Of a stretch of 64,000 nucleotides of DNA, positions 8,196 through 15,290 are shown piece by piece. The stretch's first letter is position 1; each line of letters begins with the position of its first letter. A model generated the notes under the pieces. It was given only the letters and a program-made list of their open reading frames with translations. It ran no database searches and had not been told where the DNA came from. The translations under genes and the position numbers were made by a program. Location of the stretch: positions 1 through 64,000 of the forward strand of contig SUTW01000002.1 in NCBI GenBank assembly GCA_015152475.1, given 5' to 3'. The stretch is from Cyanobacteria bacterium SIG30 (lineage in GTDB: Bacteria; Cyanobacteriota; Vampirovibrionia; Gastranaerophilales; Gastranaerophilaceae).

Positions 8196-9112
8196 TGGAT
8201 AATAAGCAAGAATCAAGATATTATAAATATAGTGATTATTTAAAAAAAACATTTGGGACAAGAGTTTTTAAAATCACTATTGATGCAGGTTTTTCTTGCC
8301 CAAATCGTGATGGAACAATTTCGACTGGCGGTTGCATTTTTTGTGATGAAACCGGTAGCTTTTCAATGGGGCATGATAATTGTTTATCTATAAATAATCA
8401 GATTTTTCAAGGTATCGAGTATCTTCGAAAAAGACATAAGGCTGAAAAATTTTTTGCATACTTTCAGGCATTTACAAACACCTATAAGGATGTTGATGAT
8501 TTAAAAAATATTTACGATAGCGCATTTTGTGACCCTTCCATTGTTGGAATTTCAATAGGTACGCGCCCAGATTGCGTTGAAGATGAAAAACTTGACTTAA
8601 TTGCAAGTTATCCTAATCCTCAGATTGAATTTGGACTTCAAACAATTCATGATGAGACTTTGAAGTTTATAAATAGAGGGCATGATTATAAAACTTTTGA
8701 AGATGCTTATTTTAGAGCTAAAAAAAGAGGAATTAAGGTTTGTGTCCATGTAATTTTGGGACTTCCTTATGAAACTCGCTCAATGATGCTTGAAACTGCA
8801 AAAAAACTTGGTGAACTTGAAGTTGATGGTGTGAAATTACATTGTCTTACAATTTTAAAGGGCAGTAAACTTGAAAAGTATGCTGATGATATAAGATTAT
8901 TAACAGAAGAAGAATACGCAAATTTGGTTGTAGATTTTTTTGAATATTTAAGTCCAGATACAACTATTCACAGAATTGCAGGTAGTGGACTTCGAAGTTT
9001 AACGGTTTTGCCTAATTGGATAAACCATAAATTTCATACTCAAAATCTTGTGGATAGAATTATGTGGGAAAAAAATATAAGACAGGGCGATAAATTTAAA
9101 TTGCGCTCTTGA
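8195..9112 (+). CDS. TIGR01212 family radical SAM protein (YhcC-like)
   Basis: 305 residues. The N-terminal iron-sulfur motif is CPNRDGTISTGGCIFC (C-x11-C-x2-C), with GTRPDC and the conserved IEFGLQTIHDETLKFINRGH downstream, all typical of the YhcC/TIGR01212 group. The substrate is not established for this family. The gene is coupled to clpP by the one-base overlap TAATG. Its stop codon TGA lies inside the -35 box (TTGAAA 9109-9114) of the next prepilin-like gene, so the operon runs straight into a new promoter and no terminator is present. Confidence 0.9.
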   Translation: MDNKQESRYYKYSDYLKKTFGTRVFKITIDAGFSCPNRDGTISTGGCIFCDETGSFSMGHDNCLSINNQIFQGIEYLRKRHKAEKFFAYFQAFTNTYKDVDDLKNIYDSAFCDPSIVGISIGTRPDCVEDEKLDLIASYPNPQIEFGLQTIHDETLKFINRGHDYKTFEDAYFRAKKRGIKVCVHVILGLPYETRSMMLETAKKLGELEVDGVKLHCLTILKGSKLEKYADDIRLLTEEEYANLVVDFFEYLSPDTTIHRIAGSGLRSLTVLPNWINHKFHTQNLVDRIMWEKNIRQGDKFKLRS

Positions 9113-9137
9113 AACCCCTTAAAAAATTTGTTATAAT
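9109..9137 (+). promoter_or_regulatory. pilin-type promoter
   Basis: TTGAAA (9109-9114), 17 bases ending in TGT, TATAAT (9132-9137). The -35 box includes the stop codon of the preceding gene. Same promoter class as at 446, 10046 and 10972. Confidence 0.85.
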
Positions 9138-9200
9138 CAATTTGTGGATAAGTTTTATATTTGTCCTGAGGTAGTTTAAAAATGAAAGGATTTAAGAACC

Positions 9201-9988
9201 ATGAAAAAATTACTTAATGCTACGGGGGGGGGGCAACTAATAGATTAGCTTTCACTCTTGCTGAAGTACTTATCACGTTAGCAATTATTGGTGTTGTTGC
9301 AGCACTTACTATTCCCTCAGTTATTCTGAATACTAACCAAACTGAATACAAATCATCATTAAAAAAGGCAGTTTCGGTTTTAAGTCAATCATTATCAATG
9401 CGTTTAGCGACTGAAAATGATAGTCCGTCAACTACTAATAATAGTTTAGAACTTATGGATGTCATTGCATCGCATATGAAAACAATCCGTGCAGATTATA
9501 AAAATGCAGGAGCTTATGGTTGTGGGCCAATGAGAGTTCAAGACGGGGAATCAATGGAACATTCCGTAGGAAATGGGACTATGTATTGTAATTTTGTGAC
9601 ATCAGATGGTATGCAATTTTGGTTACCAGCGTCTACGGATGCTACTTTATTATCAGCTGGTGGTACCTGTTATAAACTAACTGGTACAATTGATGGCATC
9701 ATTTATGAGCCTGCTGCTTTTTCAAATAGAAATAGTTGCGAAGCAAATTCTAATCATCAGTGGGCACCTGTTCATCCTGAAAAATTAAGTGATGCTGGTT
9801 GTAGTAATGATAACATTTGCTTTATTATAGTCGATGTCAATGGTGAAAAAGGTCCAAATAAAGCATCATCAGTTAATGAAGATGGTACTGTTAATATTCA
9901 GGACCGTTTTGCACTTATGTTAACAGGTGCAAATGGCACAAAAGTCATTCCTGCAGGACCTGCTGCCGCTGTTATGTACCAAAAATAA
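9201..9988 (+). pseudogene. prepilin-like gene, out of frame at a G10 tract (probably phase-OFF)
   Basis: Promoter and RBS (GAAAGGA) are intact and ATG 9201 opens the same leader as the paralogues, but ten G residues (9224-9233) put translation in the wrong frame; it stops after 15 residues at TAG 9243-9245. The frame from GCA 9233 to TAA 9988 is fully open and encodes the pilin helix FTLAEVLITLAIIGVVAA, a globular part and VDVNGEKGPN. Eleven or eight G residues would restore about 262 residues. The intact remainder argues against ordinary decay and for a switch in the off state. A sequencing or assembly length error in the tract is the main alternative. A later internal ATG (9398) would lack the pilin helix. 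Confidence 0.8.
9224..9233 (+). repeat. homopolymeric G10 tract in prepilin leader
   Basis: Ten consecutive G residues within codons 8-11. This length leaves the gene out of frame. Such tracts change length by slipped-strand mispairing. Confidence 0.95.
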
Positions 9989-10011
9989 TGTTAAAATTGA
10001 ATATTTATTCT

Positions 10012-10039
10012 AAGTGCTTGGGAAACCAAGCACTTTTTT
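10012..10039 (+). terminator. rho-independent terminator
   Basis: Perfect 10-bp stem AAGTGCTTGG / CCAAGCACTT with a GAAA tetraloop and T run. Confidence 0.9.
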
Positions 10040-10045
10040 ATACCC

Positions 10046-10074
10046 TTGAAACTATTTAAAAAATTTGTTATAAT
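10046..10074 (+). promoter_or_regulatory. pilin-type promoter
   Basis: TTGAAA (10046-10051), 17 bases ending in TGT, TATAAT (10069-10074). Confidence 0.85.
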
Positions 10075-10122
10075 AACAATATAATTTTTGTTGCGAATAG
10101 AATTAAGAAAGGTATAGAATTT

Positions 10123-10911
10123 ATGGAAAAATTAAACTTTAATCTCGGGGGGGGGGCATCTAGAAGTTTAAAAGCTTTCACCTTGGCAGAAGTTTTAATT
10201 ACACTTGCTATAATCGGCGTTGTTGCAGCACTTACTATTCCATCGGTTATCACAAATTATAAAAATCAGGAAATTGCAACAAGACTTAAAAAAACTTTTA
10301 CAACACTTGCAAATACAACAAATCTCGCAATTAAAGATTATGGTTCTATTGCATCTTGGCATTTAGGTGACACAAATAGCGGAGCTGCCGCAAAAGATTT
10401 TAATGATAAATTTTTAATCCCATACCTTAGAGTTATGAAAGATTGCGGCGTTTCAGATGAAGGCACTTGTTTGCATAAAGTTAAAACTTTAAATAATGTG
10501 GAATCAAATTTAACTGGTCAATATTATTCAAAATTTTTCTTAGCGGATGGCACCTTCATTGCGACAAAAATTTCAAGAAGTACTGCAAGCAATGGTGGCG
10601 AAAATGAATATCTTGAAATTCAAATTGATATAAACGGTGAACAAAAACCAAATATGTACGGGCGAGATTATTTTATTTTTAACTACACAATTAAATCAAA
10701 GGGTAATCCAGTTGGCAAATTAGTACCTTATGGCGCATTGACGATAGATAAGGCTCATATGAATATAACATCTGATTATGGTTGCAGAATTGGTGGACTT
10801 GGAAGTTATTGCTCTGCGGTTCTTTACACAAATAACTGGCAAATACCAGATAGAGACAAATTTGTTGAAATTGCAAAAAGCGAAAATTATAGATCTCAAT
10901 ATCCTTGGTAA
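10123..10911 (+). CDS. prepilin-like protein, G10 tract in frame (phase-ON)
   Basis: 262 residues. The leader reads MEKLNFNLGGGASRSLKA before the class III signal A|FTLAEVLITLAIIGVVAA; the GGG-A of the leader is encoded by a G10 tract at 10147-10156 that is in frame. The globular domain has FFLADGTFI, IDINGEQKPNMYGRD and CRIGGLGSYCSAV, and ends in YPW. It is closest to the gene at 525; the two share TNYKNQE, ATRLKK and the YPW tail. It should be exported and processed by prepilin peptidase. RBS AGAAAGG precedes ATG 10123. It has its own promoter and terminator, so it is transcribed separately from its neighbours. Confidence 0.9.
   Translation: MEKLNFNLGGGASRSLKAFTLAEVLITLAIIGVVAALTIPSVITNYKNQEIATRLKKTFTTLANTTNLAIKDYGSIASWHLGDTNSGAAAKDFNDKFLIPYLRVMKDCGVSDEGTCLHKVKTLNNVESNLTGQYYSKFFLADGTFIATKISRSTASNGGENEYLEIQIDINGEQKPNMYGRDYFIFNYTIKSKGNPVGKLVPYGALTIDKAHMNITSDYGCRIGGLGSYCSAVLYTNNWQIPDRDKFVEIAKSENYRSQYPW
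10147..10156 (+). repeat. homopolymeric G10 tract, in frame
   Basis: Ten G residues inside codons 9-12 of the prepilin leader; loss or gain of one base would truncate the product early. Confidence 0.95.
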
Positions 10912-10926
10912 AACAATAAAATTTAT

Positions 10927-10953
10927 AAAGCTCCAAAAACTAATTGGGGCTTT
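10927..10953 (+). terminator. probable terminator
   Basis: Stem AAAGCTCCAA / TTGGGGCTTT with one wobble pair, 7-base loop, moderately T-rich tail. Confidence 0.7.
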
Positions 10954-10971
10954 AGTTTTGTTTAACTACCC

Positions 10972-10999
10972 TTGAAACATCTTGAAAAAATGTTATAAT
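10972..10999 (+). promoter_or_regulatory. pilin-type promoter
   Basis: TTGAAA (10972-10977), 16 bases ending in TGT, TATAAT (10994-10999). Confidence 0.85.
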
Positions 11000-11049
11000 A
11001 AAGATGTGGAATTTTTAAACACGGAAATTAAGAAAGGATTTTAAAAATT

Positions 11050-11841
11050 ATGAATAAATTCGCTTTAAATCACGGGGGGGGGGCATCTAGAAGTTTAAAA
11101 GCCTTTACTCTTGCCGAAGTTTTAATTACACTCGCCATTATCGGCGTTGTTGCAGCACTTACAATTCCAACATTAATCACAAAATATCAAAAACAACAAT
11201 ATGTAACTCAGCTTAAAAAAACTGTTTCAGTTTTGAATAATGGTTTTAGAAACATTATGGCAAGTGAGGGAGTTTTAAATCTTGCAAATACATCACTTTG
11301 GGCAAAAGCACCCGATGAATATGTCACAGGGAATAATTATTCTGAATTTGCACAAGAATTCGCAAAACATTTTAAAGTCCTTGAAGTGCAAGCAAATAGT
11401 TCAATAATGGGAGAAATGAATTATAAAAGATTAAACGGGAAAACCTGGGAATCTGCAGGTGCGTATGGTGTTTCATATTTTCATTTTGCGGACGGGTCAA
11501 CAATTTATGTTCAGGCATACAAGCCAATTCAAAGCACTGTACCTGTTGATGAAATAAAGAAACAGGGTGGCAAATTTTATGAAAGATTAGGGGTTATTTT
11601 TGTTGATACCAATGGTGATCAAGGCCCAAATATGTTAGGGCGCGACCTTTTTCAATTTATGATAGGTCAAGACGGTAATCTATACCCTGCAGGTGGTAAA
11701 GATACAATGTATTATACAGGTTTAGATTATTATAATTGGGATAACTCAAATAAAGTTTATGGTTGCAAAACAGATGGTGATTTTTTTGGTCAAGGTTGTG
11801 CAGGACGTATAATTGAAGAAGGCTGGCAGATGAATTATTAA
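11050..11841 (+). CDS. prepilin-like protein, G10 tract in frame (phase-ON)
   Basis: 263 residues. The leader MNKFALNHGGGASRSLKA precedes FTLAEVLITLAIIGVVAA; its GGGASRSLKA part is identical to that of the gene at 10123, and a G10 tract (11074-11083) is in frame. The globular domain is diverged but keeps FHFADGST, VDTNGDQGPNMLGRD and a Cys pair (YGCKTDG, GCAGRI). It ends in EGWQMNY and lacks the YPW tail of its relatives. It is the third member of the tandem array at 9.2-11.8 kb. RBS GAAAGGA is present, with its own promoter and terminator. Confidence 0.9.
   Translation: MNKFALNHGGGASRSLKAFTLAEVLITLAIIGVVAALTIPTLITKYQKQQYVTQLKKTVSVLNNGFRNIMASEGVLNLANTSLWAKAPDEYVTGNNYSEFAQEFAKHFKVLEVQANSSIMGEMNYKRLNGKTWESAGAYGVSYFHFADGSTIYVQAYKPIQSTVPVDEIKKQGGKFYERLGVIFVDTNGDQGPNMLGRDLFQFMIGQDGNLYPAGGKDTMYYTGLDYYNWDNSNKVYGCKTDGDFFGQGCAGRIIEEGWQMNY
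11074..11083 (+). repeat. homopolymeric G10 tract, in frame
   Basis: Ten G residues in the leader codons, same place as in the two preceding genes. Confidence 0.95.
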
Positions 11842-11850
11842 AAAGCTTTA

Positions 11851-11879
11851 TTTTAGGGGGTTTTAAGCCCCCTGAAATT
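11851..11879 (+). terminator. probable terminator
   Basis: Stem TTTTAGGGGG / CCCCCTGAAA (one wobble) with a 9-base loop after the last prepilin-like gene; the T-rich tail is weak. Confidence 0.65.
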
Positions 11880-11973
11880 TTGTATTAACATTTGTAACAA
11901 AAAGGCAATTATTTCAGAAAAAAATACTTTATTAAAGTACGAGATATTAGTTTTTAGAGAGCACTTTAGTATT

Positions 11974-12177
11974 ATGAACGAATCTGAAATTAACGCACTT
12001 TTTGATATAACAACTGATCCAATTAAAAACGTTTACGATTTATCCACACGCGATAGTCGTCAAGAAGTTGAACGTATTATTAGAATTTTTAATATAGTCA
12101 AGGAACAAAGAAAAACTTGTTCGAGAATTTCGGCAAGGGGACTTGTTGCTTTTCATATGCTAGTTAGCAACAACTAA
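11974..12177 (+). CDS. small hypothetical protein
   Basis: 67 residues, mixed charge, with a likely helical stretch RQEVERIIRIFNIVKEQRK and one Cys. No signal peptide or membrane helix is seen. The ribosome binding site is poor (AGAGAG about 16 bases upstream). It is separated from the pilin array by a terminator. A strong hairpin terminator follows, which supports it as a transcribed unit. Family and function are not recognised. Confidence 0.5.
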   Translation: MNESEINALFDITTDPIKNVYDLSTRDSRQEVERIIRIFNIVKEQRKTCSRISARGLVAFHMLVSNN

Positions 12178-12211
12178 CAAAGAGCCAGGATAGGGATAGG
12201 AATAGGAAGTT

Positions 12212-12247
12212 AAAAAAAATAAGATTGTTTAACAATCTTATTTTTTT
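12212..12247 (+). terminator. strong rho-independent terminator
   Basis: AATAAGATTG / CAATCTTATT stem with loop TTTAA, A run before and T run after; it could work in both directions. Confidence 0.85.
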
Positions 12248-12285
12248 ATGCTATAATCTTCCTACTCATTTTGGAGACGAAGCTA

Positions 12286-13527
12286 ATGGAAATTATGAAA
12301 AAATTTAACAACTATGTGCAATCCCTTGAAACTTACATTATGTTTCAAATTAAGGCAAGAATGCTTGAGTTAACAGATGAATTAACCAAGAAGAATCGAA
12401 AGCCTATTGCTTTGTCTATGGGTGCACCAACAGATATGGTGCCAGAATATGCTGTTCAAAAATTAAGAGAATGTCTTGATGACCCTAAAATTCATACATA
12501 TACAATTCCAAAAGGTGAAACATATTTTCTTGAAGCAGTTGCTAAAAGAATGAAAAACCGTTTTGGCGTTGAAATGAATCCAAAAACAGAAGTTTTTTCT
12601 TTAATCGGTTCAAAGGAAGGTATTGCAAACCTTATAAGAGAACTTATTAATCCAACAATTGTTGAAAAAGAAAAAGATATTATTTTAATTCCAAATCCAG
12701 GATATGCTTCATATAAGGAAATGGTAAAAGTGTCAGGAGGGTTGGCTTATAGTGTTCCTTTGACAAAAGAAAATAATTATATGCCAAATCTTGATAAAGT
12801 TTTAGAGCAACTTATAAAAGATGGTTATGATTCTAAAAAAGTTAAAGCTTTAATTATAAACTATCCAAATAATCCGCTTGGTTGTGTTTGTACAAAAGAA
12901 TATATGCAACATTGTGTTGATTTTTGTATAAAAAATGAAATTATTTTAATTGCAGATAACGCATATTGTGATATTTATTTTAATGAAGAAGATAAACCAA
13001 TAAGTATTTTTAATTGCGAAGGTGCTAAGGAAGTTGCTATTGAATTTTATAGTTTTTCAAAACCTTATGCAATGACTGGCTGGCGTATGGGTTATGCTTG
13101 TGGTAATTCTGAAATTGTTGGTATGTTAGGTAAATTAAAATCAACAATTGATACAGGTATTTTTAAAGCATTGCAACTTGTTGGTGCTGAATTAATAAAT
13201 TCAAAAGAGGGTGATGAATATATTGCTCAGGCAAATGCAAAATTTAAAAATAAAATTACAAAATTTGTAAAAGGCTTAAACGAATTAGGCTTTAAAGTTG
13301 ATGTGCCAAAAGCAGGATTTTATCTATGGATAGAAAAAGCCCCAAAATACAAAACAAGTAAAGAATTTTGTGATGCTTTGCTTGAAAAATCAGGCATTGT
13401 TGCAGTCCCTGGAAATGCTTTTGGTGATTTAGGTGAAGGTTGGGTACGTTTGTCTATAACTGCTGATGAACAAAGTCTTGATGAAGTTATAAGACGTATG
13501 AAAGAGGACAACCACAGATTTGAATAA
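12286..13527 (+). CDS. class I/II aminotransferase, LL-diaminopimelate aminotransferase-like
   Basis: 413 residues from ATG 12286; GGAG ends nine bases upstream, while the TTG at 12271 overlaps that site and is rejected. An extended -10 (TGCTATAAT, 12249-12257) lies in front. Fold-type I PLP enzyme: the cofactor Lys is in SFSKPYAMTGWRMGY, with INYPNNPLG and a C-terminal Arg in GWVRLSIT. Overall it resembles the DapL group, which makes LL-diaminopimelate for lysine and cell wall in one step from tetrahydrodipicolinate. The exact substrate cannot be fixed from sequence alone; another amino-acid transaminase is possible. It overlaps hisH by eight bases. Confidence 0.75.
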   Translation: MEIMKKFNNYVQSLETYIMFQIKARMLELTDELTKKNRKPIALSMGAPTDMVPEYAVQKLRECLDDPKIHTYTIPKGETYFLEAVAKRMKNRFGVEMNPKTEVFSLIGSKEGIANLIRELINPTIVEKEKDIILIPNPGYASYKEMVKVSGGLAYSVPLTKENNYMPNLDKVLEQLIKDGYDSKKVKALIINYPNNPLGCVCTKEYMQHCVDFCIKNEIILIADNAYCDIYFNEEDKPISIFNCEGAKEVAIEFYSFSKPYAMTGWRMGYACGNSEIVGMLGKLKSTIDTGIFKALQLVGAELINSKEGDEYIAQANAKFKNKITKFVKGLNELGFKVDVPKAGFYLWIEKAPKYKTSKEFCDALLEKSGIVAVPGNAFGDLGEGWVRLSITADEQSLDEVIRRMKEDNHRFE

Positions 13528-14107
13528 GGTTGTAATTATTGATTATGGCGCAGGAAATGTTAAAAGTGTTGGCAATATGCTGACATCTTTTAATGTTGAA
13601 TATGAGATTACTTCTGATGAAAATAAAATTTTATCTGCTGATAAAATTATTTTCCCAGGACAAGGGCATTTTGAGCAGTCAATGTCTAAGCTTAACGAAA
13701 AAAATCTTATTGTTCCAATTAAAAAAGCTGTCCAAAAAGGAATTCCTTTTTTAGGTATTTGCCTAGGGCTTCAAATTTTATTTGAAAAAAGTGAAGAAGC
13801 ACCAAATGTTGCAGGTCTTTCAATTTTTGAGGGGGAAGTTAAGAAATTTCAAATAGGGAAAACACCACAAATTGGCTGGAATAATATAACAACTACAAAA
13901 AATAATACTTATTTAAAAGATGAATATTTTTATTTTGTAAATTCTTATTATGTGTTACCTAAAAACGAAGATATAATAAGTTCAACAACAAACTATCATA
14001 TCGATTTTTGCTCTTCAATAGAATATAAAAATATAGTTGCCTGTCAATTTCACCCAGAAAAATCTGCAAAGGCTGGTGTGGAATTTTTTAAGAAATGGAT
14101 AGGCTAA
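13520..14107 (+). CDS. hisH: imidazole glycerol phosphate synthase, glutaminase subunit
   Basis: HisH releases ammonia from glutamine for HisF in histidine biosynthesis. The 195-residue protein has the class I glutamine amidotransferase features: VIIDYGAGN at the N-terminus, nucleophile Cys in GICLGLQILF near residue 80, and the His/Glu pair in CQFHPEKS near residue 177. It starts with TTG at 13520 inside the end of the aminotransferase gene, so it is probably translated by coupling. No hisF or other his gene is in the window. Confidence 0.93.
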   Translation: MNKVVIIDYGAGNVKSVGNMLTSFNVEYEITSDENKILSADKIIFPGQGHFEQSMSKLNEKNLIVPIKKAVQKGIPFLGICLGLQILFEKSEEAPNVAGLSIFEGEVKKFQIGKTPQIGWNNITTTKNNTYLKDEYFYFVNSYYVLPKNEDIISSTTNYHIDFCSSIEYKNIVACQFHPEKSAKAGVEFFKKWIG

Positions 14108-14119
14108 TTTAAAAATAAA

Positions 14120-14158
14120 AAACCAAAAAAACCACAAAACAAAATTCGTTTTGTGGTT
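14120..14158 (-). terminator. rho-independent terminator, minus orientation
   Basis: Stem AACCACAAAAC (14130-14140) / GTTTTGTGGTT (14148-14158). The T run follows the stem only on the minus strand, so it mainly ends transcripts coming from the right; it may also stop hisH read-through. Confidence 0.75.
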
Positions 14159-14356
14159 AAATTCAAACTTGCGTCATAACCGAAATGCTAGACGCAAAAT
14201 TTTCAACTTCCTCTCCATTTTATGGTAACCTTACCTTATATAAACATTTAAAATTATTGTTTTAAAATCTTTTTTAATAGCTCTAACCATTCCCTTTTAA
14301 GCTATTTTACGCCACCACTCCTTTCAAAAATGAGACTTAAATTAACTTTCTTGACG
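14123..14356 (-). ncRNA. candidate small RNA, about 230 bases
   Basis: The 460-base gap between hisH and the next gene holds no convincing coding frame. On the minus strand a promoter (14363-14392) is followed by about 230 bases ending at a T-tailed hairpin. Inside are two further hairpins: AATAGCT / AGCTATT around 14283-14313 and TTGCGTC / GACGCAA around 14169-14197. Single-stranded GGA-rich patches (AAAGGAGTGG, AAGGGAATGG, TGGAGAGGAAG) recur, the second inside a hairpin loop, as in RNAs that sequester CsrA-type proteins; that role is a guess. A few tiny frames (14-19 codons) exist and cannot be excluded. Confidence 0.5.
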
Positions 14357-14362
14357 TAGTCC

Positions 14363-14392
14363 ATTATAACTAACCAGGTTTGTTAATATCAA
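14363..14392 (-). promoter_or_regulatory. promoter of candidate small RNA
   Basis: Minus strand TTGATA (14387-14392), 18 bases, TATAAT (14363-14368). Confidence 0.6.
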
Positions 14393-14534
14393 CTCTTGAA
14401 ATTTTTTATTTTTTATTTTTATAGCATGCCCCTTGCAAAACTTGAAAAAAATAAAATTTACAAACTTAATGTTTGGTGAATATTTTATTTTTTTATATAG
14501 TATTTTAAATTTTCTTAAAAAAACAAAATAAAAT

Positions 14535-14562
14535 TTTACATTTATAAAATTGGGCATATAAT
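14535..14562 (+). promoter_or_regulatory. promoter of leaderless transcript
   Basis: TTTACA (14535-14540), 16 bases, TATAAT (14557-14562); six bases separate the hexamer from GTG 14569 and nine from ATG 14572. Confidence 0.65.
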
Positions 14563-14568
14563 ATACTT

Positions 14569-15174
14569 GTGATGTACAAAAAAGGTTTATTTATTTTAAT
14601 TTTATTGCTTTGCCAGTTATCATTTGCTTATGCTAGTGATAATTATTTTGAAGTGCAAACAAATGAAATAAGGCTTGAAGATTATTTTAATGATGCAAAT
14701 ATTCAAAATTATAAGGTAAGAGAAAATGAATATTTTAGACCTTCTAAGGCAAGTGATATTTTACCTGCTGATAAAAATTTTCAGGAAGGCGACTTTTCAA
14801 TTAAATCAAGTTCAGAAAAAACAAACGATAAATATTTGCTTGAAGGTATTGAGCAAAAAACTGGGTTAAATTTAAATAAAAAATATTTTGAGCTAGAAAC
14901 AGGTTTTTATAATGTACACACTCGTGCAGACATTAATCATTCAACAAAAGAAGTATATTTGGCTCCAAAATTAAAATACAAAGATAAAGTTTCGCTTGAA
15001 GCAACAAGCTATATGGATTCAAAAGGCGATTATTTTCGCCAGGAAGTCGGTCTAAAATATATGCCAAAATTTTTAAAAAGTGGTTCTGTTGGAATAACTG
15101 GCGGTTCAAAATTTACAAAAGATATGATAAGAAGTGACAGGGTAAAATTTACAACTGATTTCTTTCTTTTTTAA
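14569..15174 (+). CDS. secreted, probably outer-membrane-associated protein
   Basis: 201 residues from GTG 14569 (or ATG 14572, one codon later). Residues 1-23 are a signal peptide ending FAYA. The C-terminal 100 residues alternate polar and hydrophobic residues in short strands (KKYFELETGFYNV, KVSLEATSYM, GSVGITGGSKF) and the protein ends in Phe, as outer-membrane beta proteins often do. No ribosome binding site is visible; the -10 box lies six bases before the GTG, pointing to a leaderless mRNA. It stands alone upstream of the three-gene cluster, with about 115 bases between. I do not recognise the family. Confidence 0.65.
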   Translation: MMYKKGLFILILLLCQLSFAYASDNYFEVQTNEIRLEDYFNDANIQNYKVRENEYFRPSKASDILPADKNFQEGDFSIKSSSEKTNDKYLLEGIEQKTGLNLNKKYFELETGFYNVHTRADINHSTKEVYLAPKLKYKDKVSLEATSYMDSKGDYFRQEVGLKYMPKFLKSGSVGITGGSKFTKDMIRSDRVKFTTDFFLF

Positions 15175-15290
15175 TATTCAAAATTTATTTTTTAAATGTG
15201 TACAAACGTAAAGTTTTATTGTTTAAACATGCAAAAAAAAATGTTTACGCATTTTATTCCTACATAAAAATCTAGTCGTGAGGAATGAAA

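Noticed and set aside
9182-9217. Upstream ATG before the frameshifted pilin gene
   Set aside because: It is in the pilin frame but stops at TAA 9215-9217, before the G tract, so it cannot rescue expression.
12271-12285. TTG 12271 as start of the aminotransferase
   Set aside because: The TTG overlaps the GGAG ribosome binding site that serves ATG 12286.
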